The notes under the pieces are model-generated. The model did not search any database. It was not told the origin of the DNA and was given only the letters and a program-made list of their open reading frames with translations. DNA of 64,000 nucleotides from Stomorhina lunata. Its lineage: Eukaryota; Arthropoda; Insecta; Diptera; Rhiniidae. Below, in pieces: positions 13,301-22,564 of the stretch (position 1 is the first letter of the stretch; each line of letters opens with the position of its first letter). The DNA is taken from assembly GCA_933228675.1 (NCBI GenBank), contig OW121741.1, forward strand, positions 18,527,510-18,591,509. The letters are read 5' to 3'. Position numbers and translations under genes: made by a program.

Positions 13301-15921
13301 TCTAGTTCAGTTCTAGTTCAGTTCTAGTTCAGTTCTAGTTCAGTTCTAGTTCAGTTCTAGTTCAGTTCTAGTTCAGGGGGGTTACCGCGTAACTCGATTC
13401 GAAAGAAATTACTTTCGAAACACAATGCTTTAAGCATACAAATTCGAACAGTTTTATTTTCGAATCGAGATACGCAGTAACCCCCCAGTTCTAGTTCAGT
13501 TCTAGTTCAGTTCTAGTTCAGTTCTAGTTCAGTTCTAGTTCAGTTCTAGTTCAGTTCTAGTTCAGTTCTAGTTCAGTTCTAGTTCAGTTCTAGTTCAGTT
13601 CTAGTTCAGTTCTAGTTCATTTCTAGTTCAGTTCTAGTTCAGTTCTAGTTCAGTTCTAGTTCAGTTCTAGTTCAGTTCTAGTTCAGTTCTAGTTCAGTTC
13701 TAGTTCAGTTCTAGTTCAGTTCTAGTTCAGTTCTAGTTCAGTTCTAGTTCAGTTCTAGTTCAGTTCTAGTTCAGTTCTAGTTCAGTTCTAGTTCAGTTCT
13801 AGTTCAGTTCTAGTTCAGTTCTAGTTCAGTTCTAGTTCAGTTCTAGTTCAGTTCTAGTTCAGTTCTAGTTCAGTTCTAGTTCAGTTCTAGTTCAGTTCTA
13901 GTTCAGTTCTAGTTCAGTTCTAGTTCAGTTCTAGTTCAGTTCTAGTTCAGTTCTAGTTCAGTTCTAGTTCAGTTCTAGTTCAGGGGGGTTACCGCGTAAC
14001 TCGATTCGAAAGAAATTACTTTCGAAACACAATGCTTTAAGCATACAAATTCGAACAGTTTTATTTTCGAATCGAGATACGCAGTAACCCCCCAGTTCTA
14101 GTTCAGTTCTAGTTCAGTTCTAGTTCAGTTCTAGTTCAGTTCTAGTTCAGTTCTAGTTCATTTCTAGTTCAGTTCTAGTTCAGTTCTAGTTCAGTTCTAG
14201 TTCAGTTCTAGTTCAGTTCTAGTTCAGTTCTAGTTCAGTTCTAGTTCAGTTCTAGTTCAGTTCTAGTTCAGTTCTAGTTCAGTTCTAGTTCAGTTCTAGT
14301 TCAGTTCTAGTTCAGTTCTAGTTCAGTTCTAGTTCAGTTCTAGTTCAGTTCTAGTTCAGTTCTAGTTCAGTTCTAGTTCAGTTCTAGTTCAGTTCTAGTT
14401 CAGTTCTAGTTCAGTGCTAGTTCAGTTCTAGTTCAGTTCTAGTTCAGTTCTAGTTCAGTTCTAGTTCAGTTCTACTTCAGTTCTAGTTCAGTTCTAGTTC
14501 AGTTCTAGTTCAGTTCTAGTTCAGTTCTAGTTCAGTTCTAGTTCAGTTCTAGTTCAGTTCTAGTTCAGTTCTAGTTCAGTTCTAGTTCAGTTCTAGTTCA
14601 GTTCTAGTTCAGTTCTAGTTCAGTTCTAGTTCAGTTCTAGTTCAGTTCTAGTTCAGTTCTAGTTCAGTTCTAGTTCAGTTCTAGTTCAGTTCTAGTTCAG
14701 TTCTAGTTCAGTTCTAGTTCAGTTCTAGTTCAGTTCTAGTTCAGTTCTAGTTCAGTTCTAGTTCAGTTCTAGTTCAGTTCTAGTTCAGTTCTAGTTCAGT
14801 TCTAGTTCAGTTCTAGTTCAGTTCTAGTTCAGTTCTAGTTCAGTTCTAGTTCAGTTCTAGTTCAGTTCTAGTTCAGTTCTAGTTCAGTTCTAGTTCAGTT
14901 CTAGTTCAGTTCTAGTTCAGTTCTAGTTCAGTTCTAGTTCAGTTCTAGTTCAGTTCTAGTTCAGTTCTAGTTCAATTCTAGTTCAGGGGCCAAATTACGG
15001 CATTCGATATCGATCGAAATTTTCGAAATGTTAAAAACATTTGTATTGCATACTTTAAGGATAGTCAAAATTATTTAAAGGATGTACAGTTTAATATATT
15101 TTTTTAAAGTTATTTTCCAAAAGATGAACAATAGTAAAAGAGTTCTAATTGAACTATATGTTTTTTAAACACGAATCAAAATGGATAATAACATTTTAAT
15201 AAACTTTTTGCATCGAAGTAACTTTCAACATCCCTAAAGTATACTTTACAATATTCGCTTAAAAGTTTGAGTTTTCTATCGATATCGAATGCGGTAATTT
15301 GGCCCCAGTTCATGTTCAGTTCTAGTTTAGTTCCAGTTTAGTTCTGGTTACTTACTTTGAAAAATCCAAATATGCCAAATGACCGTGATAAAGGGCCGGC
15401 TTCATTTCATGCCACCTGGTGACATTACGTACAAAAGAGATCTATAAAGGATTTTGATTAGTTTTGAATATATGGAAGTATATTTGACATATTACCTGAT
15501 TTGGCAAAGATAAAACATGATTATTTGCCGTAATATTGATATGCAAAACATGGAAACGATTCTTCTTACACAAATCGTAGGCTATATTTACAAAACTTGT
15601 TGAGCCAGTCTTGGGCACACGATTGTACAATACCACCAACTGTTCCTCATAATCGAAATTATCCAAAGCGGAGTCCAAGTCCGAGTTAACAGCTAAATTC
15701 GTAGATGATTGTGCATTAAGCTTGGCTAGAGGTTTAATGGCTATTAAGATAAAAGGTTTAGATATAAATCTGATTCCATATACTCCGGGAGACTTACCAT
15801 CAATTTTAACTTCACTTCCTATAAACCAGTAGCCTATACAGACCATCAAACACAAAACCCCCATCAGAAAGATCCAGTGTTTTTTGGTCAACAACATTTT
15901 ACGTCCCAGCTTATTCTGCAT
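10395..15921 (-). CDS. Hs2st: Heparan sulfate 2-O-sulfotransferase
   Basis: This Golgi type II membrane enzyme moves sulfate from PAPS to the 2-O position of iduronic acid in heparan sulfate, which tunes growth-factor signalling. Minus-strand exons are 15921-15798, 15740-15496, 15441-15356, 11050-10912 and 10859-10395, giving 1059 bp and 352 aa (vertebrate enzymes are about 356). Residues 16-34 form one membrane anchor. [10 protein letters not shown] (82-91) is the 5'-phosphosulfate loop with the key Lys85. [10 protein letters not shown] carries the expected catalytic His144. [19 protein letters not shown] is the 3'-phosphate loop. The C-terminal half includes [14 protein letters not shown] and [15 protein letters not shown]. 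The ATG at 15921 was chosen because upstream in-frame sequence has no earlier ATG (only GTG at 15936). Intron 3 is 4.3 kb and almost wholly satellite plus elements. Intron 1 is 57 bp, in frame and stop-free. The gene is divergent from RanGAP. Confidence 0.95.
13377..13485 (-). mobile_element. 109-bp MITE in satellite (copy 2)
   Basis: By eye this is the exact reverse complement of the element at 943-1051, with no base difference. It lies at the same CAG of the satellite unit with CAG on both sides. Orientation relative to the satellite unit is also the same as in copy 1, because both unit and element are inverted here. Confidence 0.85.
13984..14092 (-). mobile_element. 109-bp MITE in satellite (copy 3)
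   Basis: Identical to the copy at 13377-13485, same strand and same position in the satellite unit. The interval from the right CAG of copy 2 to the left CAG of copy 3 is 498 bp, which is 45 whole 11-bp units plus 3. This fits a 3-bp target duplication and an intact satellite between them. Confidence 0.85.
14987..15305. mobile_element. 319-bp MITE in satellite, second family
   Basis: The element begins GGGCCAAATTACGGCATTCG and ends CGAATGCGGTAATTTGGCCC. The inverted repeat extends inward through ATATCGAT for about 30 bp. The interior is AT-rich with no open frame, so this is a non-autonomous element. The flanks are CAG on both sides (14984-14986 and 15306-15308), the same target base triplet used by the 109-bp family. 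Both families start with GGG and share a CGATTCG/CATTCGATATCG-like terminal style but are otherwise different. A PIF/Harbinger-like origin is inferred from the terminus and 3-bp duplication only. Confidence 0.8.
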
Positions 15922-16654
15922 TGAGTCATCTATCACCTTAAGAATTTCGTTGGAATTTCTTTAATTTTTTTTCTTCTTGAACTTGTTGTTTTTGTTTTTT
16001 CTACAACAACAATTTCTTAAGCAAGACTTAGGTTTTATATCTTATTTTACGCATGTTTTTAATAACAAATAGACTTAAATTTAATTGGTTTCTTCACATT
16101 TATTAGTTGTTGCTATTTTTGCCTAATTATTATTAAAATATGTTGGAATTTTTGGTTTTTAAATATCGAAAATACGTGAGAAAAATACACAATTTTTTCT
16201 GAGTTAATAATTTTCTTCAATGAATTTAAATGTCAAAAAAAGAAAAAACAACAAGACAGCGGTTGATATATTGGCAAAGGAAACAGAGAATGGGAGCGTA
16301 TGATTATTGATGAGAGTAGTATTTGTGTTAACCATTATTGATGAATGTTTGGCTACAATGATGATATTTTTGGGAACATATGGGATATTTTTAACTATTC
16401 AACAGGTAAGTATATCCTACTTACAGTACGTTTACACACGTAGGTGACTTGTTACAAGTTGTGTATACGTATTCTTCTGACATGCAAGTAAAAAAATCCC
16501 TGGCAATCAAAATCGCTTGCCAGTGAGCCTACAACTTGCAGAAGTGTGATTGTGTTAGTAAAAAAATATAAATGTATTGAGCTTGCACTTGCATGTGTAA
16601 ATGCCGTGTTACCTTTAGACCTTTGCCAAAATAGATGTAAATTTCCATAAATTG
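15922..16654. promoter_or_regulatory. Hs2st upstream region, possible small inverted-repeat element
   Basis: The 5' UTR and promoter of Hs2st should lie here, but no core promoter motif could be fixed. About 16425-16615 stands out by base composition and carries TTTACACA near its left end and TGTGTAAA near its right end, with several ACTTGCA/ACAACTTG words between. It could be a decayed short inverted-repeat element. The ends could not be set. Confidence 0.35.
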
Positions 16655-17514
16655 TTGGTATGAAAATTTTTTTTATGGAAAATTTTTCGGCATAAAAATT
16701 TTTCTATAGAAAATTTTTCGGTATACAAATTTTCCTATAGGAAATTTTTCGGTATAAAAATTTTTCTATAGAAAAGTTTTCGATATAAAAATTTTTCTAT
16801 AGAAAATTTTTCGATATAAAAATATTTCTATAGAAAATTTTTCGGTATAAAAATTATTCTATAGAAAATTTTTCGGAATACAAATTTTTCTATAGAAAAT
16901 TTTTCGGTATAAAAATTTTTCTATAGAAAATTTTTGGTATAAAAATTTTTCTATAGAAAATTTTTGGTACAAAAATTTTTCTATAGAAAATTTTTGGTAC
17001 AAAAATTTTTCTATAGGAAATTTTTCGGTATAAAAATTTTTCTATAGAAAATTTTTGGTATAAAAATTTTTCTATAGAAAATTTTTGGAATAAAAATTTT
17101 TCTATAGGAAATTTTTCTGTATAAAAATTTTTCTATAGAAAATTTTTCTGTAGAAAATTTTTCGGTATACAAATTTTTCTGTAGAAAATTTTTCGGTATA
17201 ATTTTTTTTATCGGAAATTTTTCGGTATAAAAGTTATTTTACAGAAAATTTTTCAATATACAAATTTTTCTATAGAAAATTTTTCGGTATAAAAATTTTT
17301 CTGCAGAAAATTTTTCGGTATAAACACTTTTATATAGAAAATTTTTTGGTATAAAAATTTTTCTATAGAAAATTTTTCGATGGTAAAAATGTTTCTATAG
17401 AAAATTTTTCGGTATAAAAATTTTTCTAGAGAAAATTTTTCGGTATAAAAATTATAGAAAATTTTTCGGTATAAAAATTATAGAAAATTTTTTGGTATAA
17501 AAATTTTTCTGTAG
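16655..17514 (+). repeat. 31-bp AT-rich tandem array, left arm of an inverted pair
   Basis: About 27 degenerate copies of a 31-bp unit (GGTATAAAAATTTTTCTATA followed by GAAAATTTTTC). The middle of each unit is a near-perfect palindrome around CTATAG. At about 17515 the unit flips to its reverse complement, so this array and the next form one large inverted repeat between Hs2st and RanGAP. Confidence 0.93.
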
Positions 17515-18569
17515 CGAAAAATTTTCTATAGAAAAATTTTTATACCGAAAAATTTTCTATAGAAAAATTTTATACCGAAAATTTTTCTATAAAAAAATGT
17601 TTATACCTAAAAATTTTCTATAGAAATATTTTCTGTATAAATTTTTTTTACCGAAAAATTTTCTATAGAAAAATTTTTTTACCGAAAAATTTTCTATAGA
17701 AAATTTTTTTTACCGAAAAGTTTTCTATAGAAAAATTTTTTTACCGAAAAATTTTCTATAGAAAAATTTTTTTACCGAAAAATTTTCTATAGAAAAATTT
17801 TTATACCGAAAAATTTTCTATAGAAAAAATTTTATACCGAAAAATTTTCTATAGAAAAATTTTTATACCGAAAAATTTTCTATAGAAAAATTTTTATACC
17901 GAAAAATTTTCTATAGAAAAATTTTTATACCGAAAAATTTTCTATAGAAAAATTTTTATACCGAAAAATTTTCTATAGAAAAATTTTTATACCGAAAAAT
18001 TTTCTATAGAAAAATTTTTATACCGAAAAATTTTCTATAGAAAAATTTTTATACCGAAAAATTTTCTATAGAAAAATTTTTATACCGAAAAATTTTCTAT
18101 AGAAAAATTTTTATACCGAAAAATTTTCTATAGAAAAATTTTTATACCGAAAAATTTTCTATAGAAAAATTTTTATACCAAAAAATTTTCTATAGAAAAA
18201 TTTTTATACCGAAAAATTTTCTATAGAAAAATTTTTATACCAAAAAATTTTCTATAGAAAAATTTTTATACCGAAAAGTTTTCTATAGAAACATTTTTAT
18301 ACCGAAAAGTTTTCTATAGAAAAATTTTTATACAGAAAAATTTTCTAAAGAAAAATTTTTATACCGAAAAATTTTCTATAGAAAAATTTTTTTGCCGAAA
18401 AATTTTCTATAGAAAATTTTTTTAACCGAAAAATTTTGTATAGAAAAATTTTGATACCGAAAAATTTTCTAGAGAAAAATTTTTTTACCGAAAAATTTTC
18501 TATAGAAAAACTTTTTACCGAAAAATTTTCTAAAGAAAAATTTGTTTACCGAAAAATTTTCTATAAAAA
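17515..18569 (-). repeat. 31-bp AT-rich tandem array, right arm of an inverted pair
   Basis: About 34 copies of the reverse complement of the preceding unit (ending TTTTTATACC). Copies at 17860-18180 are nearly identical, while both ends are more degenerate with ATTTTTTTACC variants. The array stops about 380 bp before the RanGAP start codon. Confidence 0.93.
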
Positions 18570-18609
18570 ATTAAATTAATTAATCGAAAAATTTCTTCAA
18601 GAAATTTTT

Positions 18610-18950
18610 ATGTCGAAAATTAGTACTAAATTTATTTTTACACAAATTTTCCAAAAGATTTTTGATATATTATTTTTTTCCGCAAAAACCGTTACATAAC
18701 AAAAATTTGTGGTGGCAGCACTGTTTCTCATGTAAACAACATTGCCGTGTTGATCATTCTCAGTGATTGCTAACAACAAATGCCGGTTTTGACAGCAGCT
18801 GCCTTTGAAATTGCAACAACAAACGCAAAAACAGCGCCGAATTTGTTTGAGGTTATTGTGTGTTTGTGCCAAGAATTGCAAAAAAATATTGAAATTTAAC
18901 ATTACCAAACACTCGGAATAAAAGTTATTAAATAAAATTTAAATATCGCA
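18610..18950 (+). promoter_or_regulatory. RanGAP upstream region and 5' UTR
   Basis: After the repeat, base composition becomes more balanced at about 18700-18900 (for example GACAGCAGCTGCC at 18791 on), as expected for a promoter or 5' UTR. The start codon is preceded by CAATATCGCA, with no upstream ATG in the last 40 bp. No TATA box or certain start site was found. An antisense open frame across it is considered fortuitous. Confidence 0.5.
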
Positions 18951-21900
18951 ATGGCAGCCAATTTCAGTTTTGTTAAATTAGCCCAAGAATTAGAGGAAGA
19001 AGGCATAACATTTGCTGACAAACAATTGAAATGGGATACAGCGGCCGATGGTTTGTGGGAAGAGTTTTGGTATTTAACAAATATTTTTAATTTATATTTA
19101 TTTTATAGTACAAGATGTGGTCAAGGCTTTGGATATGCAAAAAATTGTTCACTATCTAAAATTGGATGGCAATACTTTGGGTGTTGATGCTGCCGCGGCC
19201 ATAGGCAAAGCCCTGGAAAAACATCCCGAATTTAAGAAGGCCTTGTGGAAAAACATGTTTACCAGCCGTTTGAAGACAGAAATTCCTGAAGCCTTAAGGC
19301 TTTTGGGCAATGGCATGAATATAGCTGGCGCTCGTTTAACCGTACTCGATTTAAGTGACAATGCCATTGGTCCTCATGGTATGGTGGGTCTTGAGGAACT
19401 CATACGTTCTCCCGTCTGCTATAGCCTACAAGAACTGCACATGAACAATTGTGGTTTGGGCATTTACGGTGGTCGCATGCTGTCCAAAGCCATGTTGGAT
19501 TGTCTGGAAAATAGTACAGCGGCGGGTACGCCCTTGAAATTGAAGGTATTCATTGCTGGTCGTAATCGTTTGGAGAATGAAGGCGCCAAGGCTATAGCTG
19601 AAATGATTTTGCATCTCAAGACCTTAGAGGAGATAGCCATGCCACAGAATTCTATATATCACCAGGGTATAGAGCTGTTGGCGGAGGCTTTTAGAAAGAA
19701 TACCAATTTAAAGGTATTGAATTTGAATGATAATACAGTGACCAGTAAGGGAGCGGTACATATAGCAGAGGCCCTAGCGGATCTACCACAGTGAGTAAAT
19801 ATATTCTTAGATATAATAAAAATCATATGTAGATCATATACGTTTTATACTAGTCTAAAAAAATACATGATCATGATTTCTTTGTTTGAAGAACATGAAC
19901 GAATTTAAATAGGACAAAAAGGTTTTTACATATCGATGACTATATTGACGATCATAAGCGGAGGGCATCCAAGTTAGAACTAACAAGACTAGGTAATTTA
20001 AGGATAAATTTATAGTTTTTATTATCGATCTCAATATTGACGATCATGAATGGAGAATATCCAAAATCCGCCTAATAAGGCTGTAGACAATTAAAGGACA
20101 AATATAGGTTGTTTGATATCGATCTCTATATTGAAGATCATAAACGGAGCTCATCTACGATAAGACTATCAAGACTTTAGGAGATTTAAGGACAAATTTA
20201 TAATTTTTATTATCGATCTCAATATTGACGATAATGAATGGGCATTAGGATCGTGTCAATTTAATGAGAAATTTATAATTTTTATTGTCAATCTTAATAA
20301 TGACGATCATGAATGAAGAATATCCAACATTCGCCTTATAAGGCTATATGCAATTAAAGGACAAACATAGGTTTTTGCTATCATAAGCGGATGGAATACA
20401 AAATTCGATTATCAAGACTGTGGGCAATTTAGGAACAAACATTTTGTTATCGTTCTGTATTTTGACGATCTTGAATTGAGAGTAACCAACAACTGTCTGC
20501 TAAGAATGTGGGCAATTAAGGGTCAGCATTTTTTTTTTATCAATTTCTATATTGGTGATCATGAGCTTCCAAGTATTCAACATCAGCCCTTTGAACCGTC
20601 GGAAATTTAAGAATAGCACTCGATTTTTGTTATCAAACTCTATATTGACGATAATGAGGTGGGAATATCCAAGACTATGCAATTGGAAAACAACCATATA
20701 ATTTCTGTTTAGAATTTAAGATAAAAAAAATTTTCTCCGGTACCCGACTTTTAAGACTTTAGCCGGCTTAAGGACAATTGTAGGATATCTTTTATGAATT
20801 TTTGTCTTTATTAATCTTATTTGTTTACATCTAGTTTGCGTGAGCTTAATTTTGGTGACTGTTTGCTCAAAACCAATGGAGCCTATCATTTTGCCGAAGC
20901 TCTAGAGGAAAATCATCGCGAATTGGAAGTTATAGACATGAGTTTCAATGAAATCGGACCCGATGGAGGCTTAGTTTTAGTTACAGCTCTACAAAATAAA
21001 CCCAATTTAAAAAGAGTTAATATAGATGGTAATCAGGTAAGATGGAAAGATTTATTAAAATATGTATAAAAACTACAATATTTTTAATTCCACAAGTTCG
21101 GTTTCGAGGGCCGTGAACGTGTTAAGGAAGCCATGCAAATGTGTGCCAATCCCTCGGCTTTAGAAGAAATGGAAGAGGATCAATCGGAGGGTGAAGAGGA
21201 CGAAGAAGATGAAGAAGATGACGATGATACGGTCGATGAAGATGGCGATGAAGAAGAGGATGTCTATGATGACCATCATAATGATACCACCGAGGAGGCA
21301 GATGAAGATGATTATGCCGAAAATATAGCCGAGGAGACAGCCTATACCACAACGCAGGCCTTTACTACTAAGGTTTGTTATCTAAAGCTTGAAAATATCT
21401 AAAAATATTAAAAATATTTCTGCTTTTTTTTTAAAGATGCTAAATGCCAATGAATCCTTTATGTCCAACAAAAGTGTTACATTTGATACCACAGCCACCA
21501 ATATTGGGGCCACTGCTGAATCATTTTGTTTAAGCCAAAAACCCTGTAGTCTTCAAATGTTTGAATCCCTAACAGAAAGTGATAAATTGCAGGCCTTTAA
21601 AAGTGTGATAGAGGTAAGTTTAATATACAGAATTATTAAAAAATGTGCCTCAAAGTCGAATGTTTTGTACTTGATTAAAGATTTTATAATCATGTTTTGT
21701 TTAATCTAGTACGAAACTAAAGAAACTTTAGCGTTTACTCAAATAACATTTTAACATTTGATTAATGTTCAACATAAACGGAGATTTCCTTTAATAAACA
21801 CTTTTTCAACAAAAACTCTTTCAACAGCAATTTACTGACGACAACTATCTCCTACTCCTTATCTTCACTGCCCTCAAATGTGCCCATTTATCTGAGTCGT

Positions 21901-22151
21901 CTGCCTCCGCTTTGGATTTGGCCATGTCTTTGTATTCAGAATGTATCGATTATGCTGTGAAAACTAAACAGGAACGTCGGGTTTTGAATTATTTGCTCAT
22001 ACAACTGAATCTTTTGCGCAGCGAAACTAAATTTAAAACCTCCTACAACGTTAAAGCCTGCCAGTTTGCTTTAAAGGAAACCTTAAAACAGAAGAAGCTT
22101 GGCAGTCAATATATAAAAAATACTTTGGATGTGTTTCTGGCAGAAGCTTAA
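18951..22151 (+). CDS. RanGAP: Ran GTPase-activating protein
   Basis: This protein stimulates GTP hydrolysis by Ran on the cytoplasmic side of the nuclear envelope and so maintains the gradient that drives nuclear transport and spindle assembly. Six exons: 18951-19050, 19109-19790, 20835-21036, 21097-21372, 21437-21613 and 21828-22151, giving 1761 bp and 586 aa (the Drosophila protein is about 596). Leucine-rich repeats fill about residues 45-345. MFTSRLKTEIPEALR matches the Rna1p segment that carries the catalytic arginine, here Arg87. LDLSDNAIGPHG and the following repeats are typical. Residues about 349-404 are an Asp/Glu tract, the family's acidic region. The C-terminal domain (about 420-586) is present, so this is not the truncated Sd-RanGAP form known from Drosophila Segregation Distorter. 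The gene is divergent from Hs2st. A possible AATAAA signal lies at 22281. Confidence 0.96.
19930..20770 (+). repeat. Degenerate ~94-bp tandem repeat in RanGAP intron 2
   Basis: The 1044-bp intron 2 (19791-20834) is largely eight or nine degenerate copies of a roughly 94-bp unit. Landmarks recur: ATTGACGATCAT, GAATATCCAA, AAGGCT or AAGACT, CAATTTAAGGACAAA and TATTATCGATCT. Spacings vary from about 75 to 100 bp. All other RanGAP introns are short (58-214 bp). Confidence 0.75.
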
Positions 22152-22564
22152 TTGTGGTCTTTCTTGTAAAAAACATTCCTTTCATACAGATTTTGAGGTG
22201 TTTAAGATTTTGGAAATCATCTCACTTTACGTTGTTATCATCTTTCATTATTATTTTGTATGACTTTCTAAAAGATTTTAAATAAAAATTAATTTATTGA
22301 AGAAAATAATTGTCTTTTAGAGCTGCAGCTGCTTTCGTTTTCGAGAAAAGTGAATTTTGAAAACTCTAAAAAATTTGATTTATGTGGCGGATAATAAAAG
22401 TTCGGAGTTGGTAACTCTGTTTACAGGTGAATGTCTGTACTTTCATTATTCTATCACAATTCGGTTAATGTCTTCACTCAACAGGCTGTTTCATAAAAGT
22501 TAAATATTTTTTAGACAAGGTGTTTCATATCTAGAAATTAAATCAAAAAGTTCCTTGATCGTAA
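22152..22564 (+). other. RanGAP 3' UTR and downstream DNA
   Basis: The region contains the RanGAP 3' UTR with AATAAA at 22281 and then about 280 bp of non-repeat DNA. No separate gene was found. Confidence 0.5.

Larger units (their letters stand above)
11130..15346 (-). repeat. 11-bp satellite array 3 inside Hs2st intron 3
   Basis: About 350 copies of the same unit read GTTCAGTTCTA on the plus strand, so TAGAACTGAAC on the minus strand. The array is inverted relative to arrays 1, 2 and 4, and like array 1 it reads TAGAACTGAAC on the sense strand of its adjoining gene. It fills nearly all of the 4305-bp Hs2st intron 3 (11051-15355). Two copies of the 109-bp element and one 319-bp element interrupt it. 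Only about 40 bp of degenerate repeat remain between the 319-bp element and exon 3. Confidence 0.97.

Noticed and set aside
18597..18908. 103-aa minus-strand frame just upstream of RanGAP
   Set aside because: Antisense to the likely RanGAP 5' UTR, with no recognisable domain. Composition is explained by AT-rich flanking repeat.
19117..19794. Reading RanGAP as starting at the internal ATG near 19132
   Set aside because: Joining 18951-19050 to 19109 gives the family-like N-terminus and keeps the frame, and the 58-bp intron has GT/AG borders.
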